A DNA stretch of 64,000 nt from Geothrix fuzhouensis (GCF_024609325.1 NZ_JANHMQ010000003.1:331607-395606), one strand, 5' to 3'. Numbered from the stretch's first letter, positions 9,294 to 18,673 are shown. The notes: a model not told the origin generated them from the letters alone. Program-made: numbers and translations.

Positions 9294-10907
9294 CTACTCC
9301 GCCTTGGTACGCACCGAGAAGGAGTACATCTTCGAGTTGGAATACCGCGTCACCACCCGGAAGTTTCTCAAGAGGTACCAGCAACGGGCCTTCACATTCC
9401 CGTCCGGAGTTGACGACCAGAGGTTGGATTCATCCTCGGGGTTCAGGAAATCCCCATACGGGTTCCGGTGGCCCACGAAGGGGATCTCCAGGATGGTCTG
9501 GGCGTTTCCAAGACGGCTGTTGTCACTCAACCCGGGAATCGCCTCGAAAATGGTTCCCCACTCGTCATCCGAGGGAATCCGAGCGCCGAATAGGTTCATC
9601 GCCGAGGGCCAGGTGAACAGGCTGTGGCCGCCTGCTTCATAAATGCCAGCCTTGTGGTCCGGGGCGGCACGCTCGTTGGTGCGCCGAAGCCGGATCCCCC
9701 CGAGTTCGATACTGTCGAGGTGGACGGTGATGGCATGGACCTTGGCCAGTTCTTCCGCATTGCTCGCGTAGCGTTCTTCCAGTTCCAGGAGAAACTGGAT
9801 GACGGGATCGCTGGCAGGGGCGGTGTGCCGGTCAGAGGAGGGGGCCGGGGCGGCGTCCTCCAGGGGGGGCCGGGCAGCGCCCAAGAGGAGGTCCGCCTCC
9901 TGCTGGAAAGTGGAAAGGGGAACCTGGATGCCGGCCTCGACCAGATTGGCGGCCCGCTCGATGCGTTCCGTGAGAACACCATGGATCAGGAGGGCCTCCT
10001 GATGGAGACGGATGATCTCCGGTGTGTCCAGGGCCGCCGGGGTGCTGGTGTTCGAGGGGAGCAGCAGCTGGGCACCGGCTCGGGTCAATTCACTGCCTGA
10101 CGGCTCCGGGGTCGGGTTCGCGGCCCAGGGGGCGGGACCGGCGCCCGCTCCAGGTGGCGGCTGGAGCACGGGAGGGATCCGTTGGGGGGTGTCTTCTGAG
10201 ACCTCCGTGGGGCCACCCATGGTCGAGGCATGCAGGAACTCATCCCGCAGCCTCAGACCCTCCAGCAAGAGCATGGCCGTGCTTTCCCGGATCGTATAGA
10301 CAGGCGCCTCGGCGCCTTCCTGCATGTCGAAATTCCCACCCTTCCACGCGATGAGGTCGTAGACCGCCTGGGTTCCGGTGGCGTTCTCACGAACGGCGTG
10401 AACGACCTGGCCGCCCTTGAGCCAGATGCGGCCCGTCTGGCGGCCCAGCTTCACGGTCAGGCAGCCTGTGATCCTGGTGGCGGAGTACAACTGGACGAGA
10501 TCGACCAGGCCCAGGCTCAGGGAACCCGTGAAGCCCCCCCGATTGGACTGGATGGCGAGATCGACCTCCTCGATCAGGCTCTTGGGCGCAAAGGGTTTTT
10601 CGATGAAGCCGAACGCCCCCCGCTGGTCGATCTCCTTGCGCATCTGAGGGCTGCCGAAGGCCGTGATGAAAATGATGGAGAGGTCCGGCTGGATCTTCTG
10701 GGCCTGGATCATCAATTCGATGCCGTTCACCACAGGCATCTGGAAATCGGTGATCAGGACATCCACTTTCTCTCGGTGGAGGATGGCCAGGGCTTCCATT
10801 GGGCTGGAGCAGATCTTGAAGTCCACCGCCGGACGCTCACGCGAAAAGTGCTGAGACACCGACCAGAGGAGATCCTCCTCGTCATCCACCATTACGACAC
10901 TTGCCAT
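9294..10907 (-). CDS. Receiver-DUF4388-FISUMP fusion protein
   Basis: 537 residues. A receiver domain (1-120) has the acidic pair at 8-10, phosphoacceptor Asp54 (LITDFQMPVVNG) and Lys in EKPFAP. A DUF4388 (PATAN-type) domain follows at about 124-225 (GLVDLVQLYSATRITGCL...). Then comes a Pro-rich, partly helical region without recognisable motifs. The last ~139 residues (399-537, bases 9294-9713) match the FISUMP pattern: a G-LFTW-AM segment, RIPSDDEW, LWSST, and the closing RYSNSKMYSFSVR. FISUMP modules are normally found in secreted or surface proteins, so a fusion to a cytoplasmic receiver without signal peptide is odd. No DNA-binding output is present. Lies next to, but faces, the chemotaxis operon. 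Confidence 0.85.
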   Translation of the reverse strand: MASVVMVDDEEDLLWSVSQHFSRERPAVDFKICSSPMEALAILHREKVDVLITDFQMPVVNGIELMIQAQKIQPDLSIIFITAFGSPQMRKEIDQRGAFGFIEKPFAPKSLIEEVDLAIQSNRGGFTGSLSLGLVDLVQLYSATRITGCLTVKLGRQTGRIWLKGGQVVHAVRENATGTQAVYDLIAWKGGNFDMQEGAEAPVYTIRESTAMLLLEGLRLRDEFLHASTMGGPTEVSEDTPQRIPPVLQPPPGAGAGPAPWAANPTPEPSGSELTRAGAQLLLPSNTSTPAALDTPEIIRLHQEALLIHGVLTERIERAANLVEAGIQVPLSTFQQEADLLLGAARPPLEDAAPAPSSDRHTAPASDPVIQFLLELEERYASNAEELAKVHAITVHLDSIELGGIRLRRTNERAAPDHKAGIYEAGGHSLFTWPSAMNLFGARIPSDDEWGTIFEAIPGLSDNSRLGNAQTILEIPFVGHRNPYGDFLNPEDESNLWSSTPDGNVKARCWYLLRNFRVVTRYSNSKMYSFSVRTKAE

Positions 10908-11031
10908 GTCTGAACTGGATGCAACGGGAACGCCAAGTGCGAGATTTTAATTAATTAAACACATAATAGGGTTTAACTGTTAATCGATGGTGACGATGAG
11001 CGACAGGCGGGATCATTAATTATCCAGGTGA

Positions 11032-12378
11032 TCAGTCTTTGACCGGGTAAACCCCTGTCTTCCGAAGCCACGAGCGCAGGGTCACGCGGGTCACGCCAAG
11101 GTTCCTCGCCGTTTGGCTGAGGTTCCGGCCAGAGGCCTCCCAGGCCTCCACCGTCCGGCTGCGCAGGGTGTCTTCGAGGCTCTCCTGGGGGGCGGGAGCG
11201 ACCGGCGCCGAGGTATAGCCAGCGATCTCGGGTGGGAGATCGGTGAGCTGGATCTCAGACCGGGGCGTGAGAATGATGGCGCGTTCGATGACATTGCGAA
11301 GTTCGCGAACGTTCCCTGGCCACCGGTAGCGGGTCAGAGCGGCCATGACTTCGGCCGAGCAGCCCGAAGGGGCGGTGCCCATGCTTTCCCGGAACTTCGT
11401 GAGGAAGCAGGCTACCAACAATGGGATGTCTGCCACCCGCTCTCGCAGGGGGGGGAGGTGAATTCCCAGGACCTTGAGGCGGAAATAGAGGTCCTCCCTG
11501 AACCGCCCGGCGTCGACGAAAGCGGAGAGTTCCCGGTGGGTGGCGGCTACGATGCGGACATCCGCCCGGATTTCCCGTTCACCGCCCACCCGGCGGAAGG
11601 GGTGCCCCTCCAGCACCCGAAGCAGCTTGGGTTGGAGGTCCAGGGGCAACTCCCCGATTTCGTCCAGGAAGAGCGTGCCTCGGGAGGCCAGTTCGAACAG
11701 CCCCCGATGGGCGGTTTTGGCTCCCGTGAAGGAGCCCGCCTCATGCCCGAACAGTTCGGATTCCACCAGCTCCTTGGGGAGGCAGGCCGCGTTGACCACC
11801 ACGAAGGGGCCATCCTTGCGTGGACTGGCCCGATGGACGAAGCGGGCAGCCAGTTCTTTGCCGGTACCGGTCTCCCCGGTGATGAGTACGGGGGTATGCA
11901 CGGCCGCGGCCGCCTGGGTGAGTTCCCGCATCGCCCGGCGAAAGGCCGGGGCCGATCCCACGATCCCTTCACCCTCCATGGACTGGCGTCGCATCGCCTC
12001 GAGGCTGCGGCGGAGGGTGCTCTGCTCAAGCGCAGCCGAAAGGCTGGAGAGAAGGGTGTCAGCCCCCACCGGCTTGGTGAGGTAATCCGCCGCTCCCAGG
12101 CGCAGGGCCTTGATGGCAGAGGCCGCCTCGTCCCGGCCCGTGAGGACGAGGACCGGCGTGGTGGGATCCTGTGCCAGCAGCCCCCGAAGCAGGTCGTGCC
12201 CGTCCTCGTCGGGCAGGCCCAGGTCCATCACCACAAGATCATGCAGGGCCTTGGCGGCCAGAGCCCGCGCCTGGCCCGCGGTGGCCGCCCGCTCCACCTC
12301 GTAGTCGTGCTGGCTCAACAACCTGGTCAGGGCGAAGGCCAGATCGTCGTCATCTTCCGTTAACAGCACCCTGGGCAC
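11032..12378 (-). CDS. Sigma-54-dependent response regulator
   Basis: 448 residues, NtrC type. The receiver has Asp52 (VVMDLGLPDEDG) and Lys102. The AAA+ domain has Walker A GETGTGKE at 168-175, a sigma-54 loop reading GSFTGA instead of the usual GAFTGA, Walker B TLFLDEIGELP, and the WPGNVRELRN sensor II region. A Fis-type helix-turn-helix ends the protein (LSQTARNLGVTRVTLRSWLRK). The start at GTG 12378 is chosen because GGGAGG stands six bases upstream. It overlaps the kinase gene by 29 bases, so translation is probably coupled. Expected to be phosphorylated by that kinase and to activate sigma-54 promoters. Targets unknown. Confidence 0.93.
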   Translation of the reverse strand: MPRVLLTEDDDDLAFALTRLLSQHDYEVERAATAGQARALAAKALHDLVVMDLGLPDEDGHDLLRGLLAQDPTTPVLVLTGRDEAASAIKALRLGAADYLTKPVGADTLLSSLSAALEQSTLRRSLEAMRRQSMEGEGIVGSAPAFRRAMRELTQAAAAVHTPVLITGETGTGKELAARFVHRASPRKDGPFVVVNAACLPKELVESELFGHEAGSFTGAKTAHRGLFELASRGTLFLDEIGELPLDLQPKLLRVLEGHPFRRVGGEREIRADVRIVAATHRELSAFVDAGRFREDLYFRLKVLGIHLPPLRERVADIPLLVACFLTKFRESMGTAPSGCSAEVMAALTRYRWPGNVRELRNVIERAIILTPRSEIQLTDLPPEIAGYTSAPVAPAPQESLEDTLRSRTVEAWEASGRNLSQTARNLGVTRVTLRSWLRKTGVYPVKD

Positions 12379-13450
12379 GAGGGGCCTCCCGTGGGAGCGA
12401 GAGCAAGAAACAGGTCTCTTGCTGGGGAATGGACGTGGCCACCAGGCTGCCCTGGTTTTCCAGGGCCAGGCGGTGGGCAATGGCCAGCCCGATCCCGGTT
12501 CCCTTGGGCTTGGTGGAAAAGAAAGGTGAAAAGATCTTGGCCAGCAGGTGAGAGGGGATGCCTGGGCCGTCATCGCTGATGCGAAGGTGGGTCATGGTGC
12601 GTCCCTGGAGGGTCCCGCCCGGCGCCGCCTCGATCCGAATGCGTGTGGGGTCCTTCACGGCGTCCAGAGCGTTTTCCAGCAAGCCCACAAGGATGCTCAC
12701 GGCCTGCGTTTCATCCGCGTAGACCGTGAGGCCGCCTGACGGGATGGAGCATGCAGGGCTGGTTCCGGAGGTTCGTAGGCGGCCCTCAAGGCTCTCCATG
12801 GAGCGGAGGATCAAGGATTTCACATCGAGGATCTTGGGGGCAGGAACCGAAGGGCGGCTGAAGTCGAGGAAGACCCTCATGAGCGATTCGATGCGCATCG
12901 TCAGTTTCTGCAGCCGTTCCACGCATTCCGTCTGGGGGCCCGGTTGAAGGTCGTGGTTAAGGAGCTCGCAGAGGGTTCTGATGGAGGCGAGCGGGTTCCG
13001 GACTTCGTGGGCGAAGGAGGAAGCCAGTTGGCCCAGATCCGAATACCGCTGGCGCTGGCGCTCGTTTTCCTGGAGGTTCCAGACTTCGACCTTGCGGCGA
13101 ATGGTGGTCACGAGCCCATCGAACAGGATGTCGGGCGTGACCGGTTTGGCGAGATAGTCCGTGGCGCCGTGCCGGAAGCTCTTGATGGCGGAGGCCGCGT
13201 CATCAAGGTTCGTCATGACGAGAATGGGCAGGCTGGGGTACTGGTGGGAGAGCGCCCGCAACAGGTCGAATCCGTTCTCATCCGGAAGGCCCAGGTCCAG
13301 GATCAGCGCATCGTACCTCTGCTTCTCGAGGCAGGCTCTCGTCTCCGCGGCATTGGGGGCCCACCGGACCGAGCAGCCGCGGGCCCTCAGAACCTCTTCG
13401 GCCATCATCGCCGTGGCCTGATCGTCCTCGGTGAGCAAAATCGAGTACAT
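12350..13450 (-). CDS. Receiver-histidine kinase hybrid
   Basis: 366 residues, unusual in having the receiver first: residues 1-120 form a receiver with Asp52 (LILDLGLPDENG) and Lys102. A short coiled coil leads to the HisKA domain with the phosphorylated His148 (FAHEVRNPLAS), and then the HATPase domain with N box (LLENALDAV), G1 (SDDGPGIP) and G2 (GTGIGLAIA). There is no membrane segment and no separate sensor domain, so the protein is cytoplasmic and input must come through its receiver or a partner. The gene overlaps the downstream sigma-54 regulator, its obvious target. Its receiver and that of the regulator are similar to each other (both LGLPDE-G with a shared A-D-YL-KPV segment), suggesting they derive from one duplication. 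Confidence 0.92.
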   Translation of the reverse strand: MYSILLTEDDQATAMMAEEVLRARGCSVRWAPNAAETRACLEKQRYDALILDLGLPDENGFDLLRALSHQYPSLPILVMTNLDDAASAIKSFRHGATDYLAKPVTPDILFDGLVTTIRRKVEVWNLQENERQRQRYSDLGQLASSFAHEVRNPLASIRTLCELLNHDLQPGPQTECVERLQKLTMRIESLMRVFLDFSRPSVPAPKILDVKSLILRSMESLEGRLRTSGTSPACSIPSGGLTVYADETQAVSILVGLLENALDAVKDPTRIRIEAAPGGTLQGRTMTHLRISDDGPGIPSHLLAKIFSPFFSTKPKGTGIGLAIAHRLALENQGSLVATSIPQQETCFLLSLPREAPRAQGAVNGR

Positions 13451-14039
13451 GAGATCCCAGCGAAAGGGGGGGCGAAACCGGAAGATCCTCCGGTCCTGGA
13501 TGGAATTCTTCAGGCTACTGCAAAGTCAGGAAAGGGCCCAGGGAACTGGTTCGGGCCGGAGCCGCCGCCGGACGGCTTATTTCACCAGCGGGGGAGGCGC
13601 ATCTTCGATGCAGAACCATCCATCGTGATTGCATACCATCTGGAGTTGTTTCCCACCTCGGGACCATCCCCACAGGACCAGGCGGCAAGGCCCGGCCTAA
13701 ATAACCCAGATGAGCTCACCGCCGCGGAGAATGGGGCTTGTAGGCCACCAATCTTTTAAGGGTATGTTGATTGTGTTGTGAGGGCTTTTATTCTAGGCCA
13801 TCCGCGTTTGCGTGTATTTTATTTTTTCAGATAAAAGCCTAACTATTTCAAGAATATAACTTTGAAGGCATTATTAGTAAGTTAAAATAGGTTAAATTGA
13901 AGATATTCTATCGGGTTTATGGCACTTCAAGCACAAATATATTGAATCAGCCCTGAGCATGCTTCCCAATTGACAAACTTCCAACCTAAATTCGAATATG
14001 GCCCAATCGGCCATTAATTCCTTTGGAGCCACTTTCTTC
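13451..14039. other. 589-base gap, partly strongly AT-rich
   Basis: No convincing gene. Bases 13451-13740 have ordinary composition and must hold the promoter of the kinase gene on the - strand. From about 13741 to 14000 the sequence turns AT-rich, in sharp contrast to the rest of the window, with runs such as TATTTTATTTTTT and many TTAAA-like words. A 9-bp inverted repeat, GGCTTTTAT/ATAAAAGCC (13783-13791 and 13831-13839), encloses a 39-base loop. No open frame, tRNA or known repeat was recognised. Confidence 0.7.
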
Positions 14040-14438
14040 ATGAGTCACGAGGATGAATTCGTGAAGGCCTTCATCACGTCTGAAAAACGGGCGCGATGGG
14101 CTCAGTTCCTGTCCAGCCCCAAGCGACGGAAAGAGATCCTTGCTCGCCTGAACCACCATCTCCCGTACATCCAGGAATTTGCGACGGAGGTGCCGGGCCA
14201 TCAGGACTTCCCTGCTGAACTTGAACAGCTCCTCAGGGCGAAAGGGGCAGGGCCCACCTGTCACGTGATGGTGAACGGCTTGAAGATCGATGGCCTGGAG
14301 ATGGCTCTTTCGAAAGCGCTCCATGAGATCTGCATGCATGAATTCGGCGCCGTGCTGTCCTGCCTTCCTGGGCGCCTCGCGTACTACAAACCCGAATCCC
14401 CAGGGTGCGGCATCCTCCTCGAACGGCTCCCACGGTGA
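14040..14438 (+). CDS. Hypothetical protein
   Basis: 132 residues from ATG 14040, or 146 from an ATG at 13998. The later start has GGAG eleven bases upstream and the earlier one no ribosome site, so 14040 is preferred with moderate confidence. The N-terminal half is basic and helical (SEKRARWAQFLSSPKRRKEILARLNHH, given here only in part by its residues 10-36). The C-terminal half has a Cys/His-containing helix, KALHEICMHEF. No signal peptide or membrane segment. I do not recognise the family. It follows the AT-rich gap and is not obviously in an operon. Confidence 0.65.
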   Translation: MSHEDEFVKAFITSEKRARWAQFLSSPKRRKEILARLNHHLPYIQEFATEVPGHQDFPAELEQLLRAKGAGPTCHVMVNGLKIDGLEMALSKALHEICMHEFGAVLSCLPGRLAYYKPESPGCGILLERLPR

Positions 14439-14627
14439 TTCCCAAACCCCGATTCGTACCCCAGGGGCCAGGACCGGGCCTCAGCGCCTGCTCCCCCTTT
14501 CCCTTGGGTCGGCTTCAAGATCATGTTGGATTGCCTCCCGGGGGCGCCCGCTTGGCGCCTTAGCCTTGGTATTCCCCGCGATGAGCTGCTCTGCCCTGCC
14601 TACCCACGAACCCGCCCGAGGCCAACC

Positions 14628-15068
14628 ATGAAGATCTACGAGTACACCCCCCACCCCCACATCGAGCTCCGAAAAAAGCGCGCCCCCAAGCCCAAGGCTC
14701 CCCCGGCGGGTCCGGTGACCCGTTTCAACGCTCTTCTGGGCGACAGGATCACCAAGGGAGTGGGCACCATGTGGTGCGCCTACGCCTTCGCCCTGATCGC
14801 GTTCATCAGCCTGCCAGCAGCGATCCACGCCGGGACCAGCGCGCTCATCTCATGGATTGCACAGACCTTCCTGCAATTGGTCCTGCTGTCCATCATCATG
14901 GTGGGTCAGAAGGTTGAGGGCGCCGCGGCTGATACCCGGTCGGAAGACACCTACAAGGATGCCGAGGCCATCCTTCACGAGGCCATCCAGATCCAGAAGC
15001 ATCTGGAAGCGCAGGATGCCGTGCTTCAGAGCCTGATCACCGCACTCAAAAAGGACGGCAAGGAATGA
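14628..15068 (+). CDS. DUF1003-like small membrane protein
   Basis: 146 residues. A basic N terminus is followed by two hydrophobic segments (about 48-65 and 75-98), the second containing LQLVLLSIIMVGQKV, and then an acidic helical tail with a YKDAEAILHEA segment. The layout (G-x-M-W in the first helix, two helices joined by a short loop, then a D/E-rich coiled tail) resembles DUF1003-type proteins, whose function is not established. The start at 14628 has GAGG at a suitable distance. Upstream codons in this frame show no ribosome site. The 189 bases before it hold no gene. Confidence 0.7.
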   Translation: MKIYEYTPHPHIELRKKRAPKPKAPPAGPVTRFNALLGDRITKGVGTMWCAYAFALIAFISLPAAIHAGTSALISWIAQTFLQLVLLSIIMVGQKVEGAAADTRSEDTYKDAEAILHEAIQIQKHLEAQDAVLQSLITALKKDGKE

Positions 15069-15155
15069 CCTGGGCCCTCGGAGGTTCGGGGCCACCCCCG
15101 CGGTAGCATGGGGGCACCCCTCCACCCGAAGTCTCGTCCATCAGCGAGGACATGC

Positions 15156-16460
15156 ATGTCGCTTCGTACGTTCCTGAATCGGCTGACCTCTCCGAATACC
15201 AAAGGCTCGACGGGAACCTGGGGAGCGCCGCGGGAATTGGACCGGGGGCGGGTGGGCCGCCCGCAGATCGCTGTGGACGACCACGGGAATGCCATCGCAG
15301 CCTGGCACCACCGGGGAGAAGTGGAGGAGGGCGTCTACATCTGCCGCTACTACGCGGACCAGCGGTCCTGGGACGTGGTTCCCCGGCGCCTCGACAGCGC
15401 TCGCACCCAGGCCCATGCCCCGGAAATCGCCATGAATGTCCGGGGTGAGATGGCCGTGGTCTGGCAGGAGCAGGAGGGGCCGCAGGCCCGGGTCTGCGCC
15501 CGGCACATGCTGGGCTCCGCGGAGACCTGGGTGCCCTATCCCCTGACCCTCCAGTCCCTGCCGGGCGAGATCCATAGCCTGCACACGGGCATGGACCTCG
15601 CTGGCAACATCCATGCGCTATGGTGCCTGGGCCAACCCGGCGACTACCGCGTCTACACCTGCGGGTACCGCGCGGAGGAGGGCGGCTGGGACCCCCAGCC
15701 CACGCCCCTGGGAGACCCCTCGCCGATGCCGCTCTTCCCCCAGCTTGCCGTGGACCGTGGCGGTCAGGGGCTGGCGGTCTGGTGCGAGGAGGGGGCCGAT
15801 GGCCGCCACCACCGCCTCGTGGCTTCCCACTACGATGCCGGAGGCCGGTGCTGGAGCGACCGCCCGACGCTGGTGGCTCAGGGGCGAGCCAGCTATCTGC
15901 GCCTGGCCCTGGACGGCCGGGGCAATGCCGTCGTCCTTTGGGTGGAGGACGGCGAGGCCGGCATCCGCACCCTCCATGCCAGCCACCTGAATGGCAAAAC
16001 CATCGAGTGGACCCCCGCCCCGCGCCTGTCCGCGGGGCGCGCCATCCTCTGGCCCCAGGTGGGTCTCGATGGCCAGGGTCGGGCGCACGCCGTGTGGCGC
16101 CAGGAAGCCGCGGGAGCCATGAAGCTCTTCACCAAGCGCTTCGCCAACGGCCGGTGGGACGAACAGCGCACCCCCCTGGTGGAGGACCTGGGCCAGAGCC
16201 GGGCCCATGCCTTGTCCGTAAATGCCCAGGGGCACGCGCTGGTCATCTGGTCCCAGCTCCAGGAAACCCAGTCCTCCGTCTGCCTGCGCCGCTTCGACGG
16301 CGTGGCCTGGAGCCCCCGCCCCCTCCTGCTGGGAGCTCCCGGTCGAAGGGAGATCCAGGACCCCGGCGCCGTGCTGTCGACCGGTGGCCACGTCGCCGCC
16401 ATTTGGCGGCAGGGCGATGGCGGGAACGCCGTCATTGTCAGCGCCGTGGGTCAGGCCTAG
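15156..16460 (+). CDS. Repeat protein, probable beta-propeller
   Basis: 434 residues from ATG 15156 (GCGAGGA five bases upstream). The ATG at 15108 lacks a site. The protein repeats a ~50-residue unit about seven times, each with a core of the kind D-x-x-G-x-A-h-A-h-W followed by a strand such as VYICRYY or RLVASHY and a Trp-containing loop. This is the look of a six- or seven-bladed propeller of the BNR/sialidase-like or WD-like class. No signal peptide is evident at the N terminus. There is no catalytic signature, so a binding or structural role is more likely than an enzyme. Similar repeats occur in secreted acidobacterial proteins, but I cannot assign a family. Confidence 0.75.
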   Translation: MSLRTFLNRLTSPNTKGSTGTWGAPRELDRGRVGRPQIAVDDHGNAIAAWHHRGEVEEGVYICRYYADQRSWDVVPRRLDSARTQAHAPEIAMNVRGEMAVVWQEQEGPQARVCARHMLGSAETWVPYPLTLQSLPGEIHSLHTGMDLAGNIHALWCLGQPGDYRVYTCGYRAEEGGWDPQPTPLGDPSPMPLFPQLAVDRGGQGLAVWCEEGADGRHHRLVASHYDAGGRCWSDRPTLVAQGRASYLRLALDGRGNAVVLWVEDGEAGIRTLHASHLNGKTIEWTPAPRLSAGRAILWPQVGLDGQGRAHAVWRQEAAGAMKLFTKRFANGRWDEQRTPLVEDLGQSRAHALSVNAQGHALVIWSQLQETQSSVCLRRFDGVAWSPRPLLLGAPGRREIQDPGAVLSTGGHVAAIWRQGDGGNAVIVSAVGQA

Positions 16461-16583
16461 CGCACCTCACCTCGGGTCGGGTCGATTCCAGGTAGACTGA
16501 CCCGCATCCACTCCGCAGCCGGTTCGGCCTCTCGCGCCTTCGCGCCAGGATCCGTCCACCTCCCGGGGCGGCAGGAGGCGGTC

Positions 16584-18509
16584 ATGGCATTCCGACGGAC
16601 CCTGGGCGTGATGGCGGGGCTGCTGACGGCGGGCCTGGTGGCCCAGGCACCGTCGGCGACATTTCCTAGCGAGATGCCCGCCGAGTTCAAGGTGGCCTCC
16701 GCAAGCTGGGACTACACGCGCCGCGAGGTGATGATCCCCATGCGGGACGGGGTCAAGCTCAAGACCATCATCCTGGTCCCCAAGGGCGCCAAGGATGCGC
16801 CGATCTTGCTCACACGCACGCCTTACAACGCTGTGGAACAGACCAGCCATGCCTCCAGCCCGCACCTGGGACCCGTGCTGCAGGGCTACGACAACGTGGC
16901 GGACCTGATCGTGGAGGGCGGCTACATCCGCGTGATCCAGGACATCCGGGGCAAGCATGGCTCCGAGGGCGACTATGTGATGAACCGGCCTTTGCGCGGG
17001 CCCTTGAACCCCAGCGCCGTGGACCACAGCACGGACACCTACGACACCATCGACTGGCTCGTGAAGCACCTGCCGGAAAGCAATGGTCGCGTGGGCATCC
17101 TGGGCATCTCCTACGACGGCTTCCTGCCCCTCATGGCGCTCGTGAACCCGCACCCGGCGTTGAAGGCGGCGGTGCCGATGAACCCCATGGTGGATGGCTG
17201 GCGGGGCGACGACTGGTTCCACCACGGCGCCTTCCGCGCCCAGAACCTCAGCTACATCTACGAGCAGCAGGCCACCCGCGCCAACGAGCTGAAGTGGTGG
17301 AGCGGTTTCCACGATGACTACGATCTGTTCCTGCAGGCCGGCTCCACGGGCGCCCTGGCGCAGAGTCACGGCATGGACCAGCTGGGCTTCTGGCGCAAGA
17401 TCACGGAACATCCCGCCTACGATGCCTTCTGGCAGCAGCAGGCCATGGACAAGGTGCTGGCGGGTCGGCCCCTCCAGGTGCCCACTCTGCTGGTGCACAG
17501 CCTCTACGACGCCGAGGACATCTACGGCGCCCTGGCCGTGTGGAAGGCCCTGAAGCCGAAGGATGCGGGCCACAACCTGGTCTACCTCGCCATGGGCCCC
17601 TGGAGCCATGGCGGCGAGATCGGCGAAGGCAGCGGCCTCGGGCCTTTGAAGTTCGGCCAGGACACGGCCCTGCAGTTCCGCCGAGAGATCCTGAAGCCCT
17701 TCCTCGACCAGCACCTGAAGGGCTCGGGGAAGGCCGACCTGCCGCCCGTGAGCGCCTTCGAGACGGGGACCAACACCTGGAAGAAGCTTCCGGGCTGGCC
17801 CGTGGCGGGCGAGGGCACGGCCCTCCGCGCGACGCCCTTCTACCTGGAGGCGGGCTTGAAAGTGTCCACCACCACGCCGAAGGCGGGGGACAGATCTTTC
17901 GATGAGTACATCTCGGACCCCGCCAAGCCCGTGCCCTTCCGCGCCCGGCCCATCCAGCCCGTGGGCTACGACGCGACCCACACCTGGTCCCAGTGGCTGA
18001 CGGACGACCAGCGGGAGGCCTCGGGCCGTACGGATGTGTTGGCCTTCGTGTCTGAACCCCTGAAGGAGCCCCTGCGCATCGCCGGCGAGCCCGTGGCGAA
18101 CCTGGTCGCGTCCACGAGCGGGACCGATTCGGACTGGGTGGTGAAGGTCATCGACGTCTACCCTGCTGAGGTGGCCAACCAGCCCGGCCTGGGTGGCTAC
18201 CAGCTCATGGTGTCAGCGGACATCTTCCGGGGCCGCTACCGCGAAAGCCCGGAGACGCCCAAGGCCCTGAAGCCGAACGAGCCCCTGGTCTACCGCTTCG
18301 CCCTGCCCGCGGCCAACCACGTGTTCCTGCCGGGCCACCGGGTCATGGTGCAGGTGCAGTCCAGCTGGTTCCCCCTCTACGACCGCAACCCCCAGACCTT
18401 CGTGCCCAACATCTTCTTCGCCCAGCCCGGCGACTACCACAGCGCCACCCAGCGCATCTACCACACGCCTGGCCAGGCCAGCTTCGTGGAGTTGCCGGTG
18501 GTGAAGTAG
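16584..18509 (+). CDS. Secreted S15-family hydrolase (CocE/NonD type)
   Basis: 641 residues with an N-terminal signal peptide (about 1-21). An alpha/beta-hydrolase core has the nucleophile Ser176 in GISYDG, an acid in the LVHSLYDAED segment, and the catalytic His in GPWSHGG. A C-terminal jelly-roll domain is typical of X-Pro dipeptidyl peptidase C-terminal regions (...HRVMVQVQSSWFPLYDRNPQ). This layout fits the family holding alpha-amino-acid ester hydrolases, cocaine esterase and glutaryl acylases. The early sequence IPMRDGVKL is the usual family entry strand. Substrate cannot be read. An amino-acid ester or peptide is plausible. Start ATG 16584 lies behind GGAGGCGG. Exported to periplasm or beyond. 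Confidence 0.88.
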   Translation: MAFRRTLGVMAGLLTAGLVAQAPSATFPSEMPAEFKVASASWDYTRREVMIPMRDGVKLKTIILVPKGAKDAPILLTRTPYNAVEQTSHASSPHLGPVLQGYDNVADLIVEGGYIRVIQDIRGKHGSEGDYVMNRPLRGPLNPSAVDHSTDTYDTIDWLVKHLPESNGRVGILGISYDGFLPLMALVNPHPALKAAVPMNPMVDGWRGDDWFHHGAFRAQNLSYIYEQQATRANELKWWSGFHDDYDLFLQAGSTGALAQSHGMDQLGFWRKITEHPAYDAFWQQQAMDKVLAGRPLQVPTLLVHSLYDAEDIYGALAVWKALKPKDAGHNLVYLAMGPWSHGGEIGEGSGLGPLKFGQDTALQFRREILKPFLDQHLKGSGKADLPPVSAFETGTNTWKKLPGWPVAGEGTALRATPFYLEAGLKVSTTTPKAGDRSFDEYISDPAKPVPFRARPIQPVGYDATHTWSQWLTDDQREASGRTDVLAFVSEPLKEPLRIAGEPVANLVASTSGTDSDWVVKVIDVYPAEVANQPGLGGYQLMVSADIFRGRYRESPETPKALKPNEPLVYRFALPAANHVFLPGHRVMVQVQSSWFPLYDRNPQTFVPNIFFAQPGDYHSATQRIYHTPGQASFVELPVVK

Positions 18510-18530
18510 GGGTATTTCCCGGGGCCAGAA

Positions 18531-18673
18531 AAGCAGAACACAGAGGGCGCAGAGCTTTACAGAAGGCACAGAGCAAAGCTCTGGCCACGGAACGCCTTCG
18601 GCGGGCCCGCGCGACGTGGACCGCGGCCCATTCTGTGTCCTCTGCGGTCCTCTGTGAGTTCTGTGTTCTTGCT
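18531..18673. repeat. Imperfect inverted repeat of CACAGAG-like units
   Basis: The left arm (18531-18574) consists of iterated CACAGAG/GCAGAG words and the right arm (18631-18673) of their complements (CTCTGTG, CTCTGCG, TTCTGTGTTC), so the region can fold into a long interrupted stem. It sits between the ends of two convergent genes. A second copy of the same type is at 25421-25560, and a related hairpin at 19444-19516. It may act as a bidirectional transcription terminator or be a mobile intergenic repeat. Confidence 0.7.

Noticed and set aside
13783..13839. 9-bp inverted repeat as terminator
   Set aside because: A 39-base loop and no T-run directly after the stem make it a weak candidate.
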